From: an uncultured Clostridiaceae bacterium
Lineage (GTDB): Bacteria; Bacillota; Clostridia; TANB77; CAG-465
DNA length: 64,000 nt
Assembly (NCBI GenBank): GCA_947169155.1
Contig: CAMVON010000001.1
Location: 124,001 to 188,000, forward strand
Reading direction: 5' to 3'
Both the position numbers and the translations under genes were made by a program. Position 1 is the first letter of the stretch, and each line of letters opens with the position of its first letter. The notes below the pieces were generated by a model. It saw only the letters and a program-made list of their open reading frames with translations, did no database searches and was not told where the DNA came from. Of this stretch, positions 1-8,061 are shown one piece after another.

Positions 1-3000
1 ACAGTTAACCTAGATTATGGTACATATTTCTTTAAAGAAACAAAAGCACCTGCTGGATACGAAATGGATACAAACACATATAAATTTAGCGTTACAGATA
101 CAAACAGAACATACTATAAAACAGTAACAAATGAAAGATATAAAGGTTCACTTGTTATTGTTAAAACAGATGATTCTCAAAAAGCTTTAGCTGGTGTTAA
201 ATTTAATATCTTAAATTCAAATGAAGAAGTTGTAGCAACTATTACAACAAATGAAGATGGACTAGCAGGTGTTAAAAACTTACCACTAGGAACATATTAC
301 TATCAAGAAATATCTGCACCTGAAAATGTTGTAATGGATACAGCAAAACATGAATTTAAAATAGAAACTAAAAACCAAGTAGTTAGAAAAGATATTGTTA
401 ACGAAAAAGTTAAAGGACAATTAATCATTAACAAAGTAGATAACAATAACGAAGTAATTGAAGGAGCAAAATTTGAAATCTATGATGCAAATGGAGTAGT
501 TATAGATACAATTACTACAAATGCACAAGGTGTTGCAACTTCAAAATACTTAGGAAAAGGATCATATTCATATAAAGAAATTTATGTTCCAGATGGTTAT
601 ATTTTAGATTCAACAGTTAAAACATTTAATATTGAAACTAATAATCAAGTAGTGACAGAAAAAGTTGTAAACTTTGTTGCTTCTGGTTCATTAAAAATTA
701 ATAAAGTAGATGAATATTCTAAACCTCTAGCAAATGTTAAATTTGAAATCTATGATAAAAATAACAATGTTGTAGATACTTTAGTAACAGATGCTCAAGG
801 TAAAGCTCAATCTAAACAATTACCACTTGGAGAATATACATTCAAAGAAGTAGAAGTTCCAGAAAATATTGTTCTAGATTCTACAGTTAGACCTTTTGCT
901 TTAACTGTAAATAATCAAGTAATAACAAAAACAATTGTAAATGACTATATTAATGGTAAATTAAGAATCATTAAAGTAGATGAAAATAGTAAACCACTTG
1001 CTGGTGTTAAATTCAATCTATATGATTCAAACAAACAATTAATAGATACAATGGTTACAGATGAAAATGGTATTGCTGTATCTGGAGATCTTGTTAAAGG
1101 ATCATACTATTTCCAAGAAATCGAAGCTCCAGAAGGAATCGTAGTAGATAATACTATGTATGACTTTACAATTGAATATGATGGACAAAATGTTGTTAAA
1201 AACTTAGTTAACAGATATGCTAAAGGTACTCTTGTAATTACTAAATATGATAGTACTGGAGCATTACTTGCAAATGTTAAATTCAACATTTTAAATGAAG
1301 CTAAAGAAGTAGTAGATACTATTACTACAGATGAAAATGGTAGAGCAGAATCTAAAAAACTTGTAGTAGGAAAATATTTCTACCAAGAAATAGATGCGCC
1401 TGCTCATGTAGTAATGGATAACAAATTACATGAATTCTCTTTAACTAAAGACAACGAAGTTGTAACAAAAGAAGTTATAAACAAAGTTAAAGAAGGAAAA
1501 TTAAAAATCATTAAAGTAGATGAAAATAATAAACCACTAGCTGGTGTTAAATTTAATATCTACGATGAAAATAAAGTTCTAGTAGATTCTATGACTACAA
1601 ATGCACAAGGTGTTGCTGAATCTGGTGACCTTGTAAAAGGAAAATACTTCTATCAAGAAGTTGAAGCTCCAGAAGGAATCATTGTAGACAACACTATGTA
1701 TGATTTTGAAATCGTAGAAGATGGACAAAATGTTGTTAAAAACATGATTAACTACTATGCTAAAGGACAACTTCAAATAACTAAATATGATAGTAACAAC
1801 AAAGTTCTATCTGGAGTTAAATTTGAAATTGCTAATAGCCAAGGTACAGTAGTTGAAACTATTACAACAGATACTCAAGGAAAAGCTACAACTTCAAGAT
1901 TACCACTTGGAACTTATACATATAAAGAAGTAGAAGCTCCATCAGATGTTGTAATGGATACTGAAGCTCATGAATTTAAACTAGAATATAATAATCAAGT
2001 TGTATACAAAGAAGTAGTAAATAAAGTTAAAGAAGGTACTTTAAAAATTATTAAAGTAGATGAAAATAACAAACCTTTAGAAGGAGTTAAATTCAATATC
2101 TACAATGAACAAAAAGTACTTGTAGATACTATGACTACAAACAAATTTGGTATTGCAGAGTCTGGTGACCTTGTAAAAGGAAAATACTTCTATCAAGAAG
2201 TTGAAGCTCCAGAAGGAATTATAGTAGACAATACTATGTATCCATTTGAAATCGTAGAAGATGGACAAAATGTTGTAGAAAACATGGTTAACTACTATGC
2301 TAAAGGACAACTTGAAATTACTAAAATAGATAACAAAAATAAAACTTTATCTGGTGTTGTATTTGAAATTAAAGATGCTAAAGGAAATGTAGTAGACACT
2401 TTAACTACTGATGCTCAAGGTAAAGCTACATCTAAAAAACTTCCACTTGGAACTTATACATATAAAGAAATATCAGCTCCATCAAATGTTGTAATGGATA
2501 CTGATACTCATGAATTCAAACTAGAAACTAACAACCAAGTAGTAAGTCGTCAAGTAGTAAATAAAGTTATCGAAGGAAAATTAAAAATAATCAAAGTAGA
2601 TGAAAATGATGAACCACTTCAAGGTATCAAATTTAACATTTACGATGAAAATAAAAATGTTATAGATACAATTGTTACAGATGAAAATGGTGTAGCAGTA
2701 TCTAAAGACATTGAAAAAGGAAAATATTTCTATCAAGAAATTGAAGCTCCAGAAGGAATTATAGTAGACAATACTATGTATCCATTTGAAGTACAATATG
2801 ATGGTCAAAACGTAATAGCTAATATGATTAACTATTATGCAAAAGGACAATTAAAAATTGTTAAATATGATAGTAACAATAAAGTACTTTCAGGAGTTAA
2901 ATTTGAAATTGCAGACAAAGATGGTAATGTAGTAGATACAATAGTTACAGATGAAAATGGTAAAGCAATTTCTAAAAAATTAATGCTTGGAACATATACA

Positions 3001-4311
3001 TATAAAGAAGTAGAAGCTCCTTCAAATGTTGTAATGGACACTACAGCTCATGAATTTATATTAAATGAAAATAACCAAGTAATAACTAAAGAAGTAGTAA
3101 ATAAAGTTAAAGAAGGAAAACTAAAAATCATTAAAGTAGATGAAAATGATGAACCACTTCAAGGTGTTAAATTCAATATCTATGATGAAAATATGAAACT
3201 TGTAGATACAATTGTTACAGATGAAAATGGTGTAGCAGAATCTAAAGAACTTGAAAAAGGAAAATATTTCTATCAAGAAATTGAAGCTCCAGAAGGAATT
3301 GTAGTAGATAATACTAAATATCCATTTGAAATAGTAGAAGATGGACAAAACGTTATCGAAAACATGGTTAACTACTATGCTAAAGGACAACTTGAAATTA
3401 CTAAATATACAAATAAAGGATATGCTCTTGGCGGAGTAATGTTTAAAATATATGATGAAAATGGTAACGCAATTGAAGTAATTACAACAGACAATAAAGG
3501 TGTTGCAACTTCTTCAAAATTACCACTAGGAAAATATTACTACCAAGAAATCTCTACTGCAGAAAACTGTGTAATTGATACAAATAAATATGAATTTGTT
3601 TTAACTGAAAACAACCAAGTTGTTAAGAAAACAGTTGTAAATAAAGTTAAAGAGGCAACTTTAAAAATTATTAAAGTAGATGAAAATGAAGTACCACTTC
3701 AAGGTGTTACATTTAATATCTATGATGAAAATATGAAACTTGTAGATACAATTGTTACAGATGAAAATGGTGTAGCAGAATCTAAAGAACTTGAAAAAGG
3801 AAAATATTTCTATCAAGAAACAAAAGCACCTCAAGGAATAAAAGTAGATAATACAATTTATCCATTTGAAATTGTTGAAGATGGACAAAACGTTATCGAG
3901 AACATGGTTAACTACTATGTAAGAGGAAGCTTGAAAATATATAAAGTTGCTGAAGATACAAATAAACCTCTAGCAAATGCAGAATTTGCAATTTATGATG
4001 AGGATAGAAATGTTGTAGCAACTGTTATAACTAACCAAGATGGTGTAGCTTCAGTAGATAATTTAGTTTATGGAACATATTACTTTAAAGAGACTAAAGC
4101 TCCAAATGGATATAAACTAAATAATACAGAATATCAAATTGATATTAAAGATGAATCAGAAATTGCTTGTGTAGTTTATAATGAAAAAGATGAATTACCA
4201 AAAACTGGTTCTGGTATGAGCACAGATATTCAAATCATTTTACTTGTTGCATTTATATCTGTTATTGGATATGCTGCAATGAGCACTTTAAGAAAAAAGG
4301 AACAATTCTAA
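1..4311 (+). CDS. Giant CnaB-repeat LPXTG surface protein, 5' end outside window
   Basis: Sortase-anchored wall protein built from SpaA/CnaB-type immunoglobulin-like domains; probably an adhesin or stalk. The reading frame is open back to base 1 and those first codons already encode a CnaB strand (GTYFFKETKAPAGY), so the ATG at 64 is not the real start; the signal peptide and head lie upstream. The visible part has one partial and 15 full domains. Each full domain keeps the residues that form the intramolecular isopeptide bond in this family: Lys in the first strand (IKVD/TKYD type), Glu in the Y-x-(Q/K)-E strand and Asn in the last strand (VVN/MVN/VYN). The end is canonical: LPKTG (4195-4209), one membrane helix, then RKKEQF. 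The protein is acidic, Lys/Asn-rich and almost free of Cys. The ligand cannot be inferred from the repeats. A hairpin terminator follows directly. Confidence 0.93.
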   Translation, partial: TVNLDYGTYFFKETKAPAGYEMDTNTYKFSVTDTNRTYYKTVTNERYKGSLVIVKTDDSQKALAGVKFNILNSNEEVVATITTNEDGLAGVKNLPLGTYYYQEISAPENVVMDTAKHEFKIETKNQVVRKDIVNEKVKGQLIINKVDNNNEVIEGAKFEIYDANGVVIDTITTNAQGVATSKYLGKGSYSYKEIYVPDGYILDSTVKTFNIETNNQVVTEKVVNFVASGSLKINKVDEYSKPLANVKFEIYDKNNNVVDTLVTDAQGKAQSKQLPLGEYTFKEVEVPENIVLDSTVRPFALTVNNQVITKTIVNDYINGKLRIIKVDENSKPLAGVKFNLYDSNKQLIDTMVTDENGIAVSGDLVKGSYYFQEIEAPEGIVVDNTMYDFTIEYDGQNVVKNLVNRYAKGTLVITKYDSTGALLANVKFNILNEAKEVVDTITTDENGRAESKKLVVGKYFYQEIDAPAHVVMDNKLHEFSLTKDNEVVTKEVINKVKEGKLKIIKVDENNKPLAGVKFNIYDENKVLVDSMTTNAQGVAESGDLVKGKYFYQEVEAPEGIIVDNTMYDFEIVEDGQNVVKNMINYYAKGQLQITKYDSNNKVLSGVKFEIANSQGTVVETITTDTQGKATTSRLPLGTYTYKEVEAPSDVVMDTEAHEFKLEYNNQVVYKEVVNKVKEGTLKIIKVDENNKPLEGVKFNIYNEQKVLVDTMTTNKFGIAESGDLVKGKYFYQEVEAPEGIIVDNTMYPFEIVEDGQNVVENMVNYYAKGQLEITKIDNKNKTLSGVVFEIKDAKGNVVDTLTTDAQGKATSKKLPLGTYTYKEISAPSNVVMDTDTHEFKLETNNQVVSRQVVNKVIEGKLKIIKVDENDEPLQGIKFNIYDENKNVIDTIVTDENGVAVSKDIEKGKYFYQEIEAPEGIIVDNTMYPFEVQYDGQNVIANMINYYAKGQLKIVKYDSNNKVLSGVKFEIADKDGNVVDTIVTDENGKAISKKLMLGTYTYKEVEAPSNVVMDTTAHEFILNENNQVITKEVVNKVKEGKLKIIKVDENDEPLQGVKFNIYDENMKLVDTIVTDENGVAESKELEKGKYFYQEIEAPEGIVVDNTKYPFEIVEDGQNVIENMVNYYAKGQLEITKYTNKGYALGGVMFKIYDENGNAIEVITTDNKGVATSSKLPLGKYYYQEISTAENCVIDTNKYEFVLTENNQVVKKTVVNKVKEATLKIIKVDENEVPLQGVTFNIYDENMKLVDTIVTDENGVAESKELEKGKYFYQETKAPQGIKVDNTIYPFEIVEDGQNVIENMVNYYVRGSLKIYKVAEDTNKPLANAEFAIYDEDRNVVATVITNQDGVASVDNLVYGTYYFKETKAPNGYKLNNTEYQIDIKDESEIACVVYNEKDELPKTGSGMSTDIQIILLVAFISVIGYAAMSTLRKKEQF
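151..4194 (+). repeat. 15 tandem CnaB units with exact 270-bp period and 540-bp A/B alternation
   Basis: Equivalent first-strand codons start at 151, 421, 691, 961, 1231, 1501, 1771, 2041, 2311, 2581, 2851, 3121, 3391, 3661 and 3931, so unit starts are 270 bp (90 codons) apart without exception. From 961 on two unit types alternate. Type A has the KIIKVDEN...YFYQE.EAPEG form; type B has the TKYDS...YTYKE.EAPS form. This gives a 540-bp higher-order repeat. Bases 3175-3280 and 3715-3820 are identical over 106 bp, and 1621-1679 matches 2161-2219 exactly. That points to recent duplication or gene conversion between same-type units. Confidence 0.93.
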
Positions 4312-4335
4312 TAAAAACTTAAATAGATAAAAAAA

Positions 4336-4370
4336 GAGAATACACTTTTGTATAAGTGTATTCTTTTTTT
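4336..4370. terminator. Bidirectional intrinsic terminator
   Basis: Ten-bp perfect stem 4338-4347 / 4354-4363 with a 6-nt loop, A-run on the left and T-run on the right. It can therefore end both the surface-protein transcript (+) and the convergent small gene (-), whose stop codon overlaps the T-run. Confidence 0.88.
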
Positions 4371-4578
4371 AATTAGATCCATAGTTAGTAATATCAGATT
4401 TATTTATTGTTTTTGTATCTGTAAATATTCCAGTAAATGGATCTGTAACATGAACTGTAATTGTTGAACTGCTATCATTCATCATTGATTTAAGTGTGTC
4501 ATATGATTCTTCTAAATAAAGTCTTCCTTTATACTTAACATCAATATATGAATTACCAAAGATAAAATCAAAAAACAT
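4369..4578 (-). CDS. Small hypothetical protein (69 aa)
   Basis: Unrecognised small protein, convergent with the CnaB gene and divergent from spoVS. I start it at the ATG at 4578: the reverse-strand GGGAG (4589-4593) is about 10 nt upstream of that ATG, whereas the in-frame GTG at 4587 would sit almost on top of the SD. The sequence begins with aromatic/hydrophobic residues (MFFDFIFGNS), continues with KYKGRLYLEESYDTLKSMM, and ends in a Ser/Thr-rich stretch with TVHVTDPFTG. There is no clear membrane helix or known motif. A good promoter (4634-4662) and a shared terminator support it as a real gene. Function unknown. Confidence 0.68.
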   Translation of the reverse strand: MFFDFIFGNSYIDVKYKGRLYLEESYDTLKSMMNDSSSTITVHVTDPFTGIFTDTKTINKSDITNYGSN

Positions 4579-4633
4579 ATCAATCACTCTCCCTTTTAAT
4601 TATAAAAGTCTATATCTCACTACATGTACTTAT

Positions 4634-4662
4634 AGTATACTACATAATATATATTAATGCAA
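4634..4662 (-). promoter_or_regulatory. SigA-type promoter of the 69-aa gene
   Basis: Reading the minus strand: TTGCAT (4662-4657), a 17-bp spacer, then TATACT (4639-4634). This leaves a leader of about 50 nt before the SD and ATG. Confidence 0.75.
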
Positions 4663-4736
4663 CTATGGGTTATATTTCTTATGTTACAAAATGTTATAAA
4701 TCTACATTATTTTTAGGTTAAATAAGATTTTAATTA

Positions 4737-4765
4737 TTGCAAATTGTTTTAGTATTATATATAAT
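4737..4765 (+). promoter_or_regulatory. SigA-type promoter of spoVS
   Basis: TTGCAA (4737-4742), 17-bp spacer, exact TATAAT (4760-4765). The expected transcription start is near 4772. It is a vegetative-type promoter; I see no SigH-like sequence. Confidence 0.8.
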
Positions 4766-4769
4766 CAAA

Positions 4770-4795
4770 TTAAGGAAAGAGCAATTTTTCCTTAA
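4770..4795 (+). other. Stem-loop at the 5' end of the spoVS leader
   Basis: Perfect 9-bp inverted repeat TTAAGGAAA (4770-4778) / TTTCCTTAA (4787-4795) with an 8-nt loop. It lies at the predicted transcript start and has no T-run after it, so it is not a terminator. A 5'-terminal stem-loop of this kind can protect mRNA from 5' decay; that role is inferred. Confidence 0.5.
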
Positions 4796-4824
4796 GCAAA
4801 AGATAAAATCATAGGAGGTAGAAA

Positions 4825-5088
4825 ATGGATATATTAAAAATTTCAGCAAAATCTAGCCCTAATTCTGTAGCAGGAGCAATAGCTGGTCTTGTTAAAGAAA
4901 ATGGAAGAGCAGAAATGCAAGCAATTGGAGCAGGGGCTATAAATCAAGCAGTAAAGGCAGTAGCAATCGCAAGAGGATTTGTTGCACCAACAGGTGTAGA
5001 ACTTGTTTGTTCTCCAGCTTTCACAGAGGTGACAATTGATAACGAGGATAAAACAGGAATTAAATTCGTAGTTGAACCTAAAAATTAA
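4825..5088 (+). CDS. spoVS: Stage V sporulation protein S (SpoVS)
   Basis: Small Alba-like nucleic-acid-binding family protein of 87 aa, the usual length. Diagnostic text is the N-terminal ILKISAKSSPNSVAGAIAG and the central AIGAGAINQAVKAVAIARG block, both nearly invariant in SpoVS. In Bacillus, SpoVS affects septation and late spore development. The family also occurs in bacteria not known to sporulate, so it does not prove sporulation. AGGAGG at 4813-4818 is correctly spaced from the ATG. The gene is monocistronic between its own promoter and terminator. Confidence 0.96.
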   Translation: MDILKISAKSSPNSVAGAIAGLVKENGRAEMQAIGAGAINQAVKAVAIARGFVAPTGVELVCSPAFTEVTIDNEDKTGIKFVVEPKN

Positions 5089-5114
5089 TTAAAAATATAT
5101 TAAATTAAAAAAAT

Positions 5115-5154
5115 AGACTCAAGAAGATAAAACTATATCTTTTTGAGTCTTTTT
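5115..5154 (+). terminator. Terminator after spoVS
   Basis: Fifteen-bp stem (5115-5129 / 5136-5150, one G-U pair) with a 6-nt loop followed by TTTT. The T-run abuts the -10 box of the next operon. Confidence 0.88.
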
Positions 5155-5155
5155 A

Positions 5156-5164
5156 TGATATAAT
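5156..5164 (+). promoter_or_regulatory. Extended -10 promoter of the pta-ackA-rodA operon
   Basis: TGATATAAT: exact TATAAT at 5159-5164 with the TGn extension. No good -35 box at 17 bp, which is usual for extended -10 promoters. It starts right after the spoVS terminator. Confidence 0.6.
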
Positions 5165-5209
5165 TGGGCAAGATATAAGTAGAGTATTAAGAAAGTTAGG
5201 TGTCGTGTT

Positions 5210-6997
5210 TTGAGTGCTAAGATAATAGATTCTCGTAGATACAAGACAATTACGAAGAGTCAACTAGAAAAGAAGAGAAAAAATAACGAAAGTAGAATAA
5301 AAAAAGAAAAGAAAATTAGCTTAAAAAAGCAAGCTAAATCGTTTTCATCTATAAATACTCCAAAAGATAACTCTTCAATTATATCTAACATTAAACTTAA
5401 AATGCACACAAAAAAGAAAAAAGAACAAGAAATACTATTATATGCACGCCCTAAAAAAGAAAAAATTTTAAATGAAGAAAAGAAAAAGTTGTATATTCCA
5501 AGACAGGCAATAATTGCAATTTGTATAATAGCCGGAATAATTTTATCTATAGTTTCTGTTAAAATTACAAAAATAGATAAAAAAATATCTCAAACAGTAT
5601 TTAATAATACAAATGAAATAGCGGTAGATAATGTTCCACTTGAAACAAATTATACTTTAAAAGTTGCATTATCTAATTTAGATACAACAAATGCATATTT
5701 AACACATAACTTAATACTTAGTGACGCGTTTAGAAATATTAATCCAAGTTTGGTAAAAATTAGAAATAATTATGATATAAATTATATGTTGGCTAAAAAT
5801 ATAGAAAAGATTACAGATACGGAATATAAGGTAGTCTTAAGTGATACATATAAATTTACAGCAGATGATATTAGATTTTCTATTGATAGAATAAAAAATG
5901 AAGGAGAAAACTCCCTATATTATTCTAGAATTAGTAATATTCAATCTATTGAAGATATGGAAGAGAAAAATACATTTAAATTTATATTAGCAACTGCAGA
6001 TCCATATTTTGTGTATAAACTAGATTTTCCTGTATTTGATGATGAAGAAAAAATTAATAATGGCTATACATATGAGCCATATGAGACATCTGTTGCATTT
6101 AATAGAACAAAAAGTAATGGATATTTAAATCTTGAAAGCTTAACTATTATGTCATATAATTCTTTAGATGATATTATTAGAGATTTTGGCGAAGATAGAG
6201 TAGATTGTTTCTTTGCTACAAGTAATAATGACATGCAGTTAATTGGTAAAAAAGAGTATAATGTAAAAAAATATAAAGATGGTGAAACATTATTTATTTT
6301 TGGCAATAAAGATTCAAAGATTTTCTCACAAAAAGAAATAAGAACAGCTCTAATGTATTCTTTAAATAGAGAAGATTTATTAAAAAGGGCAGATAATAAT
6401 TTTATTGAAATAATAGATTTACCTTTTTTATATTCTAGTATAAAATACAAGTATGATATTGCAGGAGCAAAAAATGTTATGAATGCTTCTGGTTGGTGGC
6501 AAAATTCAAATGGTATCTATGAAACACAAAAAGATAGCTATATGAGTGCTTCTATGAGACTACTTGTAAATGCAGAAGATAATGAAAAAATGAGCTTTGC
6601 ACAAAATGTTAAAGATATGGCAAGAGAAGTAGGAATATATATAGAAATAGAAGCTTTAAGTAAAGATGAAGTGATTCAAAAAGTTCAAAATAGAGATTTT
6701 GATCTTGTGCTTGCAAGCATATATATTAATGATATTCCAGATGTAGAGTTTTTAAGAGATTATATAGATATAAATAATAATACTACACAAGCGTTTGAAC
6801 AAGTTAAAAATAGTTCTGTAGAAGATATTACTAAAAATATACAAAATCTTGAGTATGTTTTAAGTGATGAGGTTGCATGTATTGGACTATATGCAAGAAA
6901 TATTAATATGGTATATCAAAAGTATTTATACTTTACAGATATAAATTATATGAATATATTTAGCAATTTATCTCAAATAGGAAAAATTGCAAATTAG
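5210..6997 (+). CDS. Membrane-anchored SBP_bac_5-like (peptide-binding-type) protein
   Basis: 595 aa. The start is TTG at 5210 with AGGTG about 8 nt upstream; no in-frame ATG has a better site. Residues 1-98 are an unusual, very basic cytoplasmic tail (long Lys/Arg runs). Residues about 100-118 form one membrane helix, and the rest is predicted outside. The outer part carries the oligopeptide-binding (family 5) signature: YKVVLSDTYKFTADDIRFSI around residues 203-222, then an RTALMYSLNREDLL segment and a C-terminal DLVLAS strand. Typical family members are lipoproteins with a Cys lipobox and sit beside permease genes. Here there is a helix anchor, a charged tail and no transporter genes; pta follows 22 bp later. 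It may be a sensor or scaffold rather than a transport component. Fold assignment good, role unknown. Confidence 0.75.
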   Translation: MSAKIIDSRRYKTITKSQLEKKRKNNESRIKKEKKISLKKQAKSFSSINTPKDNSSIISNIKLKMHTKKKKEQEILLYARPKKEKILNEEKKKLYIPRQAIIAICIIAGIILSIVSVKITKIDKKISQTVFNNTNEIAVDNVPLETNYTLKVALSNLDTTNAYLTHNLILSDAFRNINPSLVKIRNNYDINYMLAKNIEKITDTEYKVVLSDTYKFTADDIRFSIDRIKNEGENSLYYSRISNIQSIEDMEEKNTFKFILATADPYFVYKLDFPVFDDEEKINNGYTYEPYETSVAFNRTKSNGYLNLESLTIMSYNSLDDIIRDFGEDRVDCFFATSNNDMQLIGKKEYNVKKYKDGETLFIFGNKDSKIFSQKEIRTALMYSLNREDLLKRADNNFIEIIDLPFLYSSIKYKYDIAGAKNVMNASGWWQNSNGIYETQKDSYMSASMRLLVNAEDNEKMSFAQNVKDMAREVGIYIEIEALSKDEVIQKVQNRDFDLVLASIYINDIPDVEFLRDYIDINNNTTQAFEQVKNSSVEDITKNIQNLEYVLSDEVACIGLYARNINMVYQKYLYFTDINYMNIFSNLSQIGKIAN

Positions 6998-7019
6998 ATA
7001 AAAGGGGGATTATTATAAG

Positions 7020-8027
7020 ATGGAACTAAAAGGAATAGTTGCAAAAATGGCAGAACAAGTTAAATTAGACAAGAAAAAAATCGTTCTACCAGAAACTGAA
7101 GACAAAAGAGTACTATCTGCTGCAGCAATTGTAGCAGAAGGTGGATATGCAGATATTGTTTTAATTGGAAATAAAGAAGAAATTGAAAATCTATGTAAGG
7201 AAGAGAATATTTCAATGCCATGGGATAAAGTTGAAATTGTAGATAATAACACTTCTGCTAAAAAAGATGAGTATGCAAATCTTTTTTATGAATTAAGAAA
7301 AGCTAAAGGCGTAACTTTAGAACAGGCTCACGAAACTATTAAAGATAAAGTGTATTTTGGTACATTAATGGTAAAAGCAGGAGATGCTGATGGTCTTGTT
7401 AGTGGTGCAATTCATTCAACTGCTAATACTTTAAGACCTGCACTTCAAATTATTAAAGCTCGTGAAGGTGTTGGAAGTGTTTCCTCATTTTTCTTGATGG
7501 AATCTCCAAAAACAGAACTTGGTGAAAATGGTGTATTAATTTTTTCAGACTGTGGACTTATTGAGTTTCCTACAAAAGAACAACTTGTAGATATAACTTG
7601 TGAGAGTGCAAATAGCTTTAGACAACTTGTAGGAGCAGAACCTAAAGTTGCAATGCTTTCATACTCTACTAAAGGAAGTGCTAAAAATGAAGCTATAGAT
7701 AAGCTTAATGAAGTTATAGCAATGTTACATGAAAAACAAGTAGATTTTGCAGTTGATGGAGAATTTCAACTTGATGCGGCTTTAGTTCCAGAAGTAGCAA
7801 AACTTAAAGCACCAGGAAGCAGTGTTGCAGGTCATGCAAACGTATTAATATTCCCTAACTTAGAGGCAGGTAATATAGGTTATAAAATGGCACAAAGATT
7901 TGGCGGATGCTTAGCTATAGGACCTGTAACTCAAGGATTAAAAAGACCAGTAAATGATCTTTCTCGTGGAAGTAGCGTAGAAGATATAGTAGGAACAATA
8001 ATTGTTACATGTATGCAAGCTAAATAA
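7020..8027 (+). CDS. pta: Phosphate acetyltransferase
   Basis: Converts acetyl-CoA and phosphate to acetyl-phosphate in the cytosol, the first step of acetate formation with substrate-level ATP gain. 335 aa, the length of the short (single-domain) Pta. Recognised by the N-terminal IVLPETEDKRVLSAAAIVAE, the GLVSGAIHSTANTLRPALQI block and the C-terminal NIGYKMAQRFGG...GPVTQGL segment that lines the CoA/phosphate site. AAAGGGGG upstream gives a strong SD. Directly followed by ackA, the classic pair. Confidence 0.97.
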   Translation: MELKGIVAKMAEQVKLDKKKIVLPETEDKRVLSAAAIVAEGGYADIVLIGNKEEIENLCKEENISMPWDKVEIVDNNTSAKKDEYANLFYELRKAKGVTLEQAHETIKDKVYFGTLMVKAGDADGLVSGAIHSTANTLRPALQIIKAREGVGSVSSFFLMESPKTELGENGVLIFSDCGLIEFPTKEQLVDITCESANSFRQLVGAEPKVAMLSYSTKGSAKNEAIDKLNEVIAMLHEKQVDFAVDGEFQLDAALVPEVAKLKAPGSSVAGHANVLIFPNLEAGNIGYKMAQRFGGCLAIGPVTQGLKRPVNDLSRGSSVEDIVGTIIVTCMQAK

Positions 8028-8061
8028 TTTAGTTAATATATATTAAGGGAGGAGTTTTTAA

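Noticed and set aside
64-66. ATG at 64 as the start of the surface protein
   Set aside because: The frame is open to base 1 and the preceding codons encode a conserved CnaB strand, so the gene begins outside the window.
1107-3888. Series of minus-strand frames opposite the CnaB repeats (60-89 codons, Phe/Ile/Tyr-rich)
   Set aside because: They recur with the 270/540-bp period and are the reverse complement of the repeat coding; no SD or promoter. Shadows only.
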